From contig JBLIOL010000015.1 of assembly GCA_047639615.1 (NCBI GenBank), positions 1-32,877 on the forward strand: 32,877 nucleotides of DNA. The letters run 5' to 3'. The DNA comes from CAYWNK01 sp047639615 (lineage in GTDB: Bacteria > Planctomycetota > UBA1135 > GCA-002686595). The notes below the pieces were generated by a model. The model did no database searches. It saw only the letters and a program-made list of their open reading frames with translations, and was not told the DNA's origin. Below are positions 23,472 to 31,021 of the stretch, piece after piece (the first letter of the stretch is position 1; every line of letters starts with the position of its first letter). Made by a program: the position numbers and the translations under genes.

Positions 23472-24473
23472 TTACCAGCGCCGTGCGAGTATGAACTCAC
23501 CGACGCGCACAAGATCCTGTCTCGCCGGCGTATCCGGCAGTCTTGCCAAGCGCCCCATAGCGCTAGCAAGTAGTTCATCCGCACGCGCCCTAGCGTGGTC
23601 TAGACCCGGTTCCAGGTCGCAGACTTCGCGCAGGGCTTGCGCACGGTTGGTTATGTCGGGCCGCGTATAGGCGTCCCGGATGGCAGCGCGTGTGATCTCG
23701 TCAGCCGTGGAGTAAATGTGCAGGACCGGCAAGGTCACTTTGCCGTCCTCCACGTCATTGCCGACGCTTTTGCCGACCTCCTCTACGTTGCCGACCACAT
23801 CGAGCACATCGTCGATGATCTGGAAGGCTAGACCGAGCTCCCACCCAAAGGTGCGCATCTCGGCGCCCGGGCTGCCAGGGCTGGGCTCGGTGTCCTCCGA
23901 GGGATAGCTCGCCCCCAGCTCACAAGCCGCCGCGTACAGCTCTCCAGTCTTGGCCGAGGCGATCGACTCATACTCCGCCTGGGAGAGCTCGAAGTCATAG
24001 CGCCGCCGGGCCTGCTCGATCTCCCCCGCGCAGATGCGCTGGGTGGTGGCCGAGAGCACGCGACTGGCCAAGCGACTCGGCAGCCAGGTCGAGAGCTGGA
24101 AGGCGCGCGCGTACAAGAGGTCCCCGAGCAGCACCGCAGTCTGGTTATCCCAGCGGTGATTCACGCTGGCTACGCGCCGCCGAATGTCCGCGCCATCCAG
24201 CACGTCATCGTGCACCAGTGTCGCCAGGTGGATCAACTCCACCACCGCCGCCACTCGCGCCAGCTCATCGGGATTCGCCGTGTCCGGTCCAACAGCTTTG
24301 GCGGTCAGCAGCACCAACGCCCCGCGCAACTGCTTGCCCTGAAAGCGACCGATGTGATCGATCATCTCCTGAACGGCAGGACGGTCGGAATGTAGTTGGT
24401 CCTGGACCACCGTGCGCATGCTCACCAATTCCGCGGCAATGGGCTCCAGCAGGCTGCCTATTTGAATCTTCAT
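23472..24473 (-). CDS. Long-chain polyprenyl diphosphate synthase
   Basis: 333 residues. Adds isopentenyl diphosphate units to an allylic primer, making the side chain of a respiratory quinone. Both aspartate-rich motifs are intact: D-D-V-L-D at 89-93 and D-D-V-L-D at 221-225. The upstream G-K-Q-L-R matches the usual G-K-R-L-R region, and G-N-D-V-E-D-G-K-V-T-L-P follows the second motif. The residue five before the first motif is Ala84, a small side chain, as in enzymes making long (about C30 to C50) products rather than FPP or GGPP synthases. ATG at 24473 overlaps the mobA stop by four bases (ATGA). Product length cannot be fixed from sequence, so no symbol is given (IspB/HepT-like). Confidence 0.92.
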   Translation of the reverse strand: MKIQIGSLLEPIAAELVSMRTVVQDQLHSDRPAVQEMIDHIGRFQGKQLRGALVLLTAKAVGPDTANPDELARVAAVVELIHLATLVHDDVLDGADIRRRVASVNHRWDNQTAVLLGDLLYARAFQLSTWLPSRLASRVLSATTQRICAGEIEQARRRYDFELSQAEYESIASAKTGELYAAACELGASYPSEDTEPSPGSPGAEMRTFGWELGLAFQIIDDVLDVVGNVEEVGKSVGNDVEDGKVTLPVLHIYSTADEITRAAIRDAYTRPDITNRAQALREVCDLEPGLDHARARADELLASAMGRLARLPDTPARQDLVRVGEFILARRW

Positions 24474-25123
24474 CTAGCTCGGTCTTCTCGCGTGCAGGCC
24501 ATGAGGGCGTCCCACTCGGCGGGGGTGTTCACATTCATCAAGCTGCCAGCGACAGTCTCTGGAGCAGTCAGCTCCAACACGCGCGCGGGACTGCCTGCCA
24601 CCTCGGCCTTCCAGTAGGCCAAGGCCCGACGTTCTCCACGATCCAATGCGTCAGTAATCGCGGGCCCGCAGGCCTGATCGATCAAGCAGCACAGGGGCTC
24701 CGGTCCACGGCCGCAGTTCCACGCGTAGACATGCGATCCAGGCTGCGCGGCGCAGGCACTCAAGAGCCCGTCCAGCGCGGCTTCGCTAAGCCACGGCAAG
24801 TCGCAAGCGACCGCCAAAACCCAACGGGTACGCGCCGCCAGCAGTCCGGCTTCCAAGCCGCCGAGCGGGCCCAGATCAGGTCCGCGGTCCAAGGCCATGG
24901 GCAGGCCACGATCCGCGTAGCGTTCCTGCGCACCTGGCGCCAATCGAACTTCGACGCAGCGGCTCGCCAAGAGCTTCGTCGCCCTGTCCAAGAGCGCGAC
25001 CGAGTCCAGTTCCAACAGCGCTTTGTCGCTCCCCATTCGGCGGCTCGCACCTCCGCAGAGGACGAGTCCGGTGACTTCTTCAGCGCGAAGCATGATGCGC
25101 GCGAGTCTGACCCGAAGCTCCAC
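24470..25123 (-). CDS. mobA: Molybdenum cofactor guanylyltransferase
   Basis: 217 residues. Transfers GMP to molybdopterin to make the MGD cofactor. The nucleotide-binding start L-C-G-G-A-S-R-R-M-G-S-D-K (22-34) is the family signature. D-L-G-P-L-G-G-L-E-A-G-L, the metal-binding A-C-D-L-P-W, and N-V-N-T-P-A-E-W near the C-terminus all fit. GTG at 25123 is chosen because GAGG lies seven bases upstream; ATG at 25093 is an alternative that would trim ten residues. No other molybdenum cofactor gene or molybdoenzyme is present in the window. Stop overlaps the polyprenyl synthase start. A related nucleotidyltransferase acting on another substrate is a small possibility. Confidence 0.9.
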   Translation of the reverse strand: MELRVRLARIMLRAEEVTGLVLCGGASRRMGSDKALLELDSVALLDRATKLLASRCVEVRLAPGAQERYADRGLPMALDRGPDLGPLGGLEAGLLAARTRWVLAVACDLPWLSEAALDGLLSACAAQPGSHVYAWNCGRGPEPLCCLIDQACGPAITDALDRGERRALAYWKAEVAGSPARVLELTAPETVAGSLMNVNTPAEWDALMACTREDRAR

Positions 25124-25143
25124 GTGGGAACCTCAGAGCTGCC

Positions 25144-25350
25144 CTACTCGGAGTCCTCCCCAGTGGTTTTGGATTCGTCGATCTCAGGGCTTTCCCCTTC
25201 GTCCTTCAGGCCCTTCTTGAACTGGGTGATGCTCGAACCCATGGAACGAGCCAACTCCGGCAGCTTGCGGCCACCGAAGAGCAACAGAACGATGAGCAGG
25301 ATCGGCAGGATCTCCTGCCAACCGAGCATGGCGAAAGCGAATTTGGTCAT
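25144..25350 (-). CDS. tatA: Sec-independent translocase protein TatA/TatE
   Basis: 68 residues from ATG at 25350. Forms the pore-like oligomer that exports folded twin-arginine proteins. The short N-terminus, transmembrane helix (about 12-25), the F-G-G-R-K-L-P-E-L hinge (25-33) and amphipathic helix with S-M-G are the standard TatA layout, followed by an acidic Glu/Asp/Ser tail. The frame is open for 12 further codons upstream, but those do not resemble the family. No tatB or tatC is adjacent. It lies 20 nt before mobA; many molybdoenzymes are Tat substrates, so the neighbourhood makes sense without proving a link. Confidence 0.92.
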   Translation of the reverse strand: MTKFAFAMLGWQEILPILLIVLLLFGGRKLPELARSMGSSITQFKKGLKDEGESPEIDESKTTGEDSE

Positions 25351-25395
25351 GATCGACGGCTGGCCAAGGGATGGTTCGACCAGCACTGCACCAAT

Positions 25396-26247
25396 CTAAT
25401 CGGTAATGCCGCCCTCGCCCCTCGCGGTCCGCTCAATTTTCCTTTCCAGCCGCCTACGTAACTTGGCCTGAACGCGCGGCTCCAGGGCCTTCCAAGGCTG
25501 TGCCGGATCGCCGCAGCAAGCCATGGTCCCCTGGGCCTTGCCACCCACCCTGGGAGCACATCCCACGCGTAGACCCGCAGCCGCCAGGGAGGTGCGCACC
25601 GTTAGCGAGGAGCTGTAGGTGACGAGCCGCGCTTCGGGCCCCATGACACGGGCCAAATCACGGGCAAAAGCGGGCTGCCAGAGCTCAGGCTCCTGGGCTG
25701 GCGCAAAGGGGTCCAAGAACACCCCGTCGAAGGGCTCCGCAGCGGCCAATTGCGGCAATTTGTCGCAGGCGTCCCCCATTAAGAGGCTCAAGTGACCCCC
25801 AAATCGCCCCAAGGGAACTCGATCGGGGCCCGTTTCCGGTCCCAGGAGTGCTCCTACGGCTGCCCGCACTTGGCCATGCCAAGACCGCCAATCGGGAAGC
25901 CGCGGACCGCAGACCGGTTCGGCCAAGGGCGCAACCTGGTCGAAGCTCCCCCAGCCGAGGGCTGTTCGCGGCCCCTCCGGGTCCAGCTCCAGGGAGACCG
26001 CTTCCAGTCCAACCCCATGGGGTTCGAGCCAGGCTAGGGCCGCGGCCAGGTTCAAACCGCTGCCGAGCCCCACATCCAGCAAGCGAAAAGGCCGCCCCCG
26101 CGGGAGCCGCCCAGCTACAAAAACGCCTGCGGCGTACCGCAGGCATGCTTGTGTCCAGGCTCCGTCAGCTGAGTGCATGCGCACCCCATCCGTAGGGCGC
26201 ACAAGGGTCGGTGACCCATCTGCAGTCAGTTCGGTTGCCCAGCTCAT
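25396..26247 (-). CDS. MnmC-type (DUF752) SAM-dependent methyltransferase
   Basis: 283 residues. Resembles the methyltransferase half of MnmC, which finishes the methylaminomethyl-uridine modification in the tRNA wobble position. Visible: the N-terminal D-G-S-P-T-L and A-D-G-A-W-T-Q-A segment, the SAM loop L-D-V-G-L-G-S-G (57-64), and the family motif F-L-D-P-F-A-P-A (177-184) followed by P-E-L-W, then Y-S-S-S-L-T-V-R. The FAD oxidase half of the E. coli enzyme is missing, as in many other bacteria that have a stand-alone domain. The C-terminus is very basic and may contact tRNA. ATG at 26247. A methyltransferase of the same family with another target cannot be excluded. Confidence 0.82.
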   Translation of the reverse strand: MSWATELTADGSPTLVRPTDGVRMHSADGAWTQACLRYAAGVFVAGRLPRGRPFRLLDVGLGSGLNLAAALAWLEPHGVGLEAVSLELDPEGPRTALGWGSFDQVAPLAEPVCGPRLPDWRSWHGQVRAAVGALLGPETGPDRVPLGRFGGHLSLLMGDACDKLPQLAAAEPFDGVFLDPFAPAQEPELWQPAFARDLARVMGPEARLVTYSSSLTVRTSLAAAGLRVGCAPRVGGKAQGTMACCGDPAQPWKALEPRVQAKLRRRLERKIERTARGEGGITD

Positions 26248-26260
26248 GTGGGAATCTCCA

Positions 26261-26277
26261 CGGTAGACAGTCTACCG
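26261..26277. promoter_or_regulatory. Perfect palindrome between the repeat-protein gene and the MnmC-like gene
   Basis: CGGTAGAC (26261-26268) and GTCTACCG (26270-26277) form a perfect inverted repeat with one central base, 14 nt upstream of the MnmC-like ATG and 17 nt after the repeat-protein stop. Close by, GTGG/CCAC form another small stem. Could be a regulator binding site or a short terminator hairpin; no T-tract. Confidence 0.4.
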
Positions 26278-26293
26278 CAGACCTTCCCGTGAA

Positions 26294-27493
26294 TCAGCTA
26301 GCGGAGTCAGCCCGTTGGGCGTCGCGACCGTAGAGGTTCATCTGGTTGTCCAGTTTGCCGACCATGTCGCCCATATCGCTGGAGAGACCGGCCAGGGCGC
26401 GCTGGAAGAGGCTACCTGCGTGATCGCCAGTGATCCCGCCACCTTCGACGGCGGAGGACAGACGATCGAGCAGACCAAGCAGGTCAGCACCAGCGTTTTG
26501 CAACGCTTCGCCGCCCACACCATCTTGCTTGAAGCCATCGAGGCGGTCAGCGAGGGTGCTAGCGAAGGCGTCCAAACGCCCGGCCACATCACCTTCGGCA
26601 TCACTGCCTGCGCCATCTACGTCGTCAGCTTCGGCAGCAGCGTTACCGCCGGGAGCCTGCTTGACTGCGCCAGCGCTATCGGCACTCGCGACGTTCGCGA
26701 GGGTGGCGCCACCGTCGGTGGAACCCGTGCCGAAGTTGTCACTGTTCGTGCTTTCGCTATCGGTCTTGGGTGCCACGGCGGCTTTGATGCCTTGGCCCAA
26801 GTTGGAGAGAGCGGACTGCACGCCTTGACCGACGGCTGTTGCGTCGAGGCTGCCGTCTGCAAGCCCGTCGCGCAGGGCGCCGAGCTTCTCGGCGAAGCTC
26901 TGCTGTACCTCGCGCAGGGCTGCGACGGTCTCCTGGTCAGCACCTTCGGCCAGGGCGCCGATGCGCTCGTTGACCTGGGCTTCGAAGCCGTCGAGGCGCT
27001 CGCTCGGAGAACTGCCGCCTTCGACGCTGCCGGTGTTACCGACTGCGGCGGGCTTGCCAGCTTCTCCGGGCTTCCCGAGAGCTTGGCTTCCAGCAGCTTG
27101 GCCGGGAGCCATAGCGGAGCGCACGGTGCCGGCCGTCATGGCCAGGGCGTTGCGCACGCCACGCTCAAGGTCCGCACCGCTCAGGCTGCCATCAGAGATG
27201 CCGTCCTGAAGGCGCTGAACGTAGCCGGAGAAGTCGTCCTGGACCTGAGACAGGTCCATGCCCGTCTTCTCGGCCAGGTTGGAAAGGCGCTCGTTGACCT
27301 TATTGGCGAAGGAGTCGAGCCGCTCGCTGGGGCTCTGACCTTCCTTAGGGCCACCAACGATGTCCGCGGAGTCGCGGAGAGGTTGGGTGTCAACTTGCTG
27401 AGTGTCGCCCCGCCCGGCGGGAGGTCCTTGGACTGTATTGGCCCGGACCTCTCCCACACGCACGGATGATTGTTGCGAGGGTTGGATTTGCAT
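26294..27493 (-). CDS. Three-repeat helical protein of unknown function
   Basis: 399 residues from ATG at 27493. An in-frame start at 27619 exists, but the extra 42 residues lie in the divergent gap and look unlike the rest. No signal peptide or membrane helix; very hydrophilic. Three related helical units are visible at about 54-120, 162-232 and 302-378. Units 1 and 2 open with S-P-S-E-R-L-D and contain V-N-E-R, then D-G-S-L; unit 3 is more diverged (G-R-L-D-A-F, then D-R-L-D-G-F). The linkers are Gly/Ala/Ser-rich and the C-terminus ends R-A-D-S-A-S. I do not recognise the family. A structural or scaffold role, or a hook-length-ruler-like protein, would fit the composition, but there is no neighbouring gene to support either. 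Confidence 0.68.
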   Translation of the reverse strand: MQIQPSQQSSVRVGEVRANTVQGPPAGRGDTQQVDTQPLRDSADIVGGPKEGQSPSERLDSFANKVNERLSNLAEKTGMDLSQVQDDFSGYVQRLQDGISDGSLSGADLERGVRNALAMTAGTVRSAMAPGQAAGSQALGKPGEAGKPAAVGNTGSVEGGSSPSERLDGFEAQVNERIGALAEGADQETVAALREVQQSFAEKLGALRDGLADGSLDATAVGQGVQSALSNLGQGIKAAVAPKTDSESTNSDNFGTGSTDGGATLANVASADSAGAVKQAPGGNAAAEADDVDGAGSDAEGDVAGRLDAFASTLADRLDGFKQDGVGGEALQNAGADLLGLLDRLSSAVEGGGITGDHAGSLFQRALAGLSSDMGDMVGKLDNQMNLYGRDAQRADSAS

Positions 27494-27651
27494 GCCTGGT
27501 TTATCGGCAGAACCCTCCAGCACTTCAGTCGAAACTAGCTGCCATTTGAAAAGTCCCGTCCTGGGATCCTTCGAACCCAAGTCGAAGACCTGGAAAAGTC
27601 TTCCAGGGGAATGCAGCACAAGTTTCCAGTTGACCGCGCCATGCTTGAATC
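27494..27651. other. Divergent promoter region with a 7-bp hairpin
   Basis: Non-coding gap between the repeat-protein gene (minus) and the CPXCG gene (plus), if the shorter start at 27493 is right. CCTGGAA (27589-27595) pairs with TTCCAGG (27601-27607) around AAGTC, and TTCGA/TCGAA arms occur just before it (27571-27587). TTGACC at 27630-27635 is a possible plus-strand -35 without a good -10. Nothing else is evident. Confidence 0.45.
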
Positions 27652-27843
27652 GTGGAGAGTCAAGAAGAGGCCAGTTATATGTGCCACGCCTGCGGAGAGT
27701 CGATAGTGGTGCCCATCGACGTCAGCCAGGGATCCCGGCAGGACTATGTCGAAGATTGCCCGGTCTGCTGCCGCGCCAACGTGATTCACGTACGTCTCCT
27801 CTCGGACGAACAGTTCGAAATCTGGAGCGACGCGGAGGACTAG
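27652..27843 (+). CDS. CPXCG-motif cysteine-rich protein
   Basis: 63 residues. Two CxxC knuckles are visible: C-H-A-C near the N-terminus (residues 11-14) and C-P-V-C-C (residues 36-40), in the order and spacing of the small CPXCG cysteine-rich family. The motifs Y-V-E-D-C-P-V-C-C-R-A-N and V-I-H-V-R are diagnostic. It probably binds zinc; the family's function is unknown. Start: GTG at 27652 gives nine residues before the first cysteine, as is usual; ATG at 27679 has AGAGG eight bases upstream and is the alternative, but would put Cys at position 2. Acidic C-terminus. Stands alone, 76 nt before the next gene. Confidence 0.85.
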   Translation: MESQEEASYMCHACGESIVVPIDVSQGSRQDYVEDCPVCCRANVIHVRLLSDEQFEIWSDAED

Positions 27844-27919
27844 GAGCCAAATCCGGTCCGCCGCAACAGTCACAGCCCCCCCCACACCGACGTAGCCTGC
27901 AGCCCTCACCCTTCCCAAA

Positions 27920-29230
27920 ATGGAGCAGCCCTTGCACGTCGCCATCCTTGGCAACGGAATCACCGGAGCGACCGCAGCCCTCGAGCTACGGCGCCGCCAG
28001 CCCGACTGGCGCATCAGCATGATCTCCGGCGAGTCGACCTATCCGTACTCGCGCCCGGCCCTGATGTACATCTGGATGGGCCACATGACCTACCAGGACA
28101 CCAAGCCCTGGGAGAACGAGGTTTGGGAGCAGCAGCGCATCGCACGCATCCGCGACTGGGTCATCGGACTCGATGCCGGCGCCAAGGTCCTCGAACTGCA
28201 AAAGGGCGGCAAGCTGCCCTTCGACAAGCTGCTACTAGCCACCGGCTCCAAGCCCAACCGCTTCGGCTGGAAGGGCCAGGACCTGGATGGAGTACAGAGC
28301 CTCTATTCGCTGATGGACCTGCGCCGCCTCGAAGAGAATACGCAGAACTGCAAGCGCGCCGTAATCGTCGGCGGCGGTCTGATCGGCATCGAACTGGGTG
28401 AGATGCTGCACAGCCGCGGCATCCACGTGACCTTCCTCGTGCGCGAGTCCAGCTACTGGAACGTGGTGCTGCCCAAGCAAGAGTCGGCCATGGTCAACCG
28501 TCTGATCGAAGAGGCAGGCTTCGAGCTACTGCTGGAAAGCGAACTGGACGAGATCCTGCCCGACGCGAATGGACGCGTGCAGTCCATCCGCACCAAGGAC
28601 GGACGCAGCATCGACTGCCAACTGGTTGGCCTGACCGCCGGCGTCTCCCCCAACCTCGAACTCGTGCGCGAGAGCAGCCTGGAAACCGGCCGCGGCGTGC
28701 TCGTCAACGCCAAGCTCGAGACCAGTGCAGCCGACATCTACGCCGCCGGCGACTGCGCCGAGTTCCGCGCAGACTCCAAGGGCCCCACCGGCCTGGAGCA
28801 AGTCTGGTACACGGGCAAAGCCCAAGCCAAGATCGTCGCCGCCAACCTAGCCGGCGCAAGCGCTAGCTACTCCCCCGCAACCTGGTTCAATTCGGCCAAG
28901 TTCCTGGACCTCGAATACCAAACCTACGGCCGCGTAAACCGCCGCGTGGAGGGCGAAAGCGCTGCCTACTGGGAACGCGCCGACGGGCTCGCCGCCGTCA
29001 GACTCGTACTCCTAAACGGACGCGTGATCGGCATCAACGTCATGGGCACGCGCTTCCGCCACGAGGTCTGCGCGCGCTGGATCGATGCCGAAGCGCCCCT
29101 CGAAAAAGTGCTCGAGCAACTCTCCGAGGCCTACTTCGATCCCGAGTTCTACACGACCCACGAAGCCGAGATGGTCAGCGCTCTGCGCGCCGACGCCGCT
29201 GCTGCTACAGCCACTGGGGTGAACGCGTGA
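27920..29230 (+). CDS. FAD-dependent NAD(P)-linked oxidoreductase (NirB/rubredoxin-reductase-like)
   Basis: 436 residues. Class with two Rossmann folds. FAD site: I-L-G-N-G-I-T-G at 9-16. NAD(P) site: V-I-V-G-G-G-L-I-G-I-E-L in the middle. The C-terminal FAD motif is A-A-D-I-Y-A-A-G-D-C-A-E. L-L-A-T-G-S-K-P is also typical. There is no disulfide CxxC of a thioredoxin or glutathione reductase, so it belongs with the ferredoxin/rubredoxin/nitrite reductase FAD proteins. The end overlaps the next gene by four bases (GTGA), which encodes a membrane Fe-S protein, so electrons probably pass between the two. Direction and substrate are unknown. ATG at 27920 has no clear ribosome-binding site. Confidence 0.88.
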   Translation: MEQPLHVAILGNGITGATAALELRRRQPDWRISMISGESTYPYSRPALMYIWMGHMTYQDTKPWENEVWEQQRIARIRDWVIGLDAGAKVLELQKGGKLPFDKLLLATGSKPNRFGWKGQDLDGVQSLYSLMDLRRLEENTQNCKRAVIVGGGLIGIELGEMLHSRGIHVTFLVRESSYWNVVLPKQESAMVNRLIEEAGFELLLESELDEILPDANGRVQSIRTKDGRSIDCQLVGLTAGVSPNLELVRESSLETGRGVLVNAKLETSAADIYAAGDCAEFRADSKGPTGLEQVWYTGKAQAKIVAANLAGASASYSPATWFNSAKFLDLEYQTYGRVNRRVEGESAAYWERADGLAAVRLVLLNGRVIGINVMGTRFRHEVCARWIDAEAPLEKVLEQLSEAYFDPEFYTTHEAEMVSALRADAAAATATGVNA

Positions 29231-30690
29231 TCGACTTCAAGGACCTGGCCTATGACTACGACGAGGAAGCCGAGGGCTTCGCCGAGCCGCCGAAGCTCGA
29301 AGCTCCGCCGGTCTCCACCCTCACGCGCGCCGGGCAAGCGATTGCCGGTATCGGCCTACTGTTCACTGTCCTCGCCACATTCAACGTCCCCTGGAACGGT
29401 TCCTGGATCGGGCTGATACTATCCATCGGCCTGCTCGCCGCAGGCGGTGCGCTAACCTTCTGGTCCGAGCGCAAGGACACCACCCCCGGCATTCAGCACG
29501 ACGGCATCGCCTTCAGTAGCCTGCTCTCCCGCGGCGGCGCGGGTTGGCTGCTCGGCATCGCCATGACGGGCTTCTACGTCCTTATCTATTGGTACCCAAA
29601 GGCCCTCGGCTTCCAACCCGCCGTCTGGCAGGACGGCGCCGAGGTCAGTCCCGGTGTGATCACCGGCGGCCTCGTAGCCATGGTCGATCCCCTGGCCCAG
29701 TGGCTCACCGGCGGCCCCGCCAGCCAGTGGTTCCTCTACGGCGTGCTCTACACCGCGATCATCCTGGTCTACGGCGTGCGCATGGCCATGAAGTACCGGC
29801 ACAATCGCTACCAACTGCTGCGCACCGCGTCGGTGGCTTTCTTCCAGCTGATCTTCGCCTTCCTGCTGCCGGGCTTCATGCAGAGCATGAACGAGCCCTA
29901 TTACGAGCTCAACGGCATCTGGCCGCTCAAGTACGACTACCTGCTGCCCAGCAAGCTCTCCGAGCTGACCTCCAGCGGCACGGCCATGGCCACCTTCATG
30001 CTCGGCTGGGGTTTCTTCGTCGCGCTGATAGCCACGCCGATCCTCACCTACCGCTTTGGTAAGCGCTGGTACTGCTCCTGGGTCTGCGGCTGCGGCGGCC
30101 TAGCGGAAACCGTCGGCGACCCATTCCGGCAACTGTCCGACAAGTCCACCAAGGCCTGGCGTATCGAGCGCAAGAGCATCTACATCGTTTTGGCCATGGT
30201 GCTGCTCATGAGCGCCGCCGTCTGGCTCGATCATTCGACCGGCATCCTCGGCGGAGCCGGCGGCAGCCTCAAGAACGGGTACGGATTCCTGATCGGCGCC
30301 ATGTTCTCGGGCGTTGCGGGCGTGGGCTTCTACCCCCTACTCGGCAATCGCTTCTGGTGCCGCTTCGGCTGCCCGCAAGCTGCCATCCTGGGCCTGATCC
30401 AGCGCTGCTTCAGCCGCTTCCGCATCACCACCAACGGCGGCCAATGCATCTCCTGCGGCAACTGCTCGACCTATTGCGAGATGGGCATCGACGTGCGCGC
30501 CTACGCCCAGACCGGCATGAACATCGTGCGCGCCTCCTGCGTAGGCTGCGGCGTCTGCGCCGCCGTCTGCCCGCGCGGCGTGCTCAAGCTAGAAAACGGC
30601 CCCAGCCACGGCGACCGCTTCGAAAACTCCGACGACCCCCTCGGCGTCTTCAAGACCGGCCTGGCCGAAAAAGCCGACCTCCCCCTCTAG
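29227..30690 (+). CDS. Membrane 4Fe-4S protein, NapH/NosR/CcoG-like
   Basis: 487 residues from GTG at 29227. About six hydrophobic helices are followed by a ferredoxin domain. Cysteine groups: C283-x3-C287-x-C289 after a helix (W-Y-C-S-W-V-C-G), and C378-x3-C382-P, the paired motifs of the NapH/NosR/CcoG family; then two 4Fe-4S sets, C407-C410-C413-C417 and C438-C441-C444-C448 followed by Pro. The first of the paired motifs lacks the usual Pro after the last Cys (C-G instead of C-P). It overlaps the FAD oxidoreductase gene by four bases, suggesting a quinol or NAD(P)H-linked electron path across the membrane. No nitrate or N2O reductase is in the window, so no specific name is given. Confidence 0.85.
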   Translation: MIDFKDLAYDYDEEAEGFAEPPKLEAPPVSTLTRAGQAIAGIGLLFTVLATFNVPWNGSWIGLILSIGLLAAGGALTFWSERKDTTPGIQHDGIAFSSLLSRGGAGWLLGIAMTGFYVLIYWYPKALGFQPAVWQDGAEVSPGVITGGLVAMVDPLAQWLTGGPASQWFLYGVLYTAIILVYGVRMAMKYRHNRYQLLRTASVAFFQLIFAFLLPGFMQSMNEPYYELNGIWPLKYDYLLPSKLSELTSSGTAMATFMLGWGFFVALIATPILTYRFGKRWYCSWVCGCGGLAETVGDPFRQLSDKSTKAWRIERKSIYIVLAMVLLMSAAVWLDHSTGILGGAGGSLKNGYGFLIGAMFSGVAGVGFYPLLGNRFWCRFGCPQAAILGLIQRCFSRFRITTNGGQCISCGNCSTYCEMGIDVRAYAQTGMNIVRASCVGCGVCAAVCPRGVLKLENGPSHGDRFENSDDPLGVFKTGLAEKADLPL

Positions 30691-30705
30691 GGCAGGTCCG
30701 AGCCG

Positions 30706-30734
30706 CCAGCTCCCGGCCGTTGGCCGGGATCTGG
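30706..30734 (+). terminator. Hairpin after the Fe-S protein gene
   Basis: TCCCGGCC (30711-30718) pairs with GGCCGGGA (30722-30729) around GTT; after one mismatch, CCAG (30706-30709) pairs with CTGG (30731-30734). It starts 15 nt after the stop at 30690. No T-tract. Its right end touches the first base of the 39-bp repeat arm at 30735. Confidence 0.55.
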
Positions 30735-30962
30735 CGACCATACTGAGCCGCACCAATCGCCGCCGTTTTCTCCGGCCTACTCGAACGGAACGGCAACAAT
30801 CGCCATCGACCACCCGATTCCTTAGCACTCCAACTAGCTGCTGCCCCAGTACGCTCGCAGTAGCAGGGGATGCCGCCCGTTGCATCTCCACGTAGACATG
30901 TCAGGAATGTGTTCCGTGATGGGGGAGAAAACGGCGGCGATTGGTGCGGCTCAGTATGGTCG
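30735..30962. mobile_element. MITE-like element with 39-bp perfect terminal inverted repeats
   Basis: The left arm (30735-30773) starts CGACCATACTGAGCC and ends CGTTTTCTCC. The right arm (30924-30962) is its exact reverse complement over all 39 bases (starting GGAGAAAACGG, ending CAGTATGGTCG). The 150-nt centre has no credible ORF. It contains a 7-bp imperfect stem, CTGCTGC/GTAGCAG, and a small GGAA/TTCC repeat. Outside the arms the match stops at once. I see no clear target duplication beyond CG, which the palindromic ends would hide. Size and layout fit a non-autonomous transposable element; an unusual regulatory foldback or an assembly chimera are alternatives. It fills most of the 331-nt gap before the SMUG1 gene. 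Confidence 0.6.
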
Positions 30963-31021
30963 GTGGGAGCAATTCCGGCGCCGGGCGGGACTTGCGCGGG
31001 CAAATTGCCGATAGTGGCGTC

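Noticed and set aside
24218..25399. 393-codon plus-strand open frame
   Set aside because: Runs antisense across the polyprenyl synthase, mobA and tatA genes, all well supported on the other strand.
26315..27469. 384-codon plus-strand open frame opposite the three-repeat protein
   Set aside because: Considered seriously because the minus gene is an orphan. The minus frame shows internal repeats and a sensible soluble protein composition; the plus product has no motif, so the minus frame is preferred.
27920..30690. Denitrification (nos/nap) cluster
   Set aside because: The Fe-S protein resembles NapH/NosR, but no nitrate or N2O reductase or maturation gene is present.
30941..31021. N-terminal extension of the SMUG1 glycosylase
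   Set aside because: Encoded largely by the right arm of the inverted repeat element and unlike any SMUG1 N-terminus.
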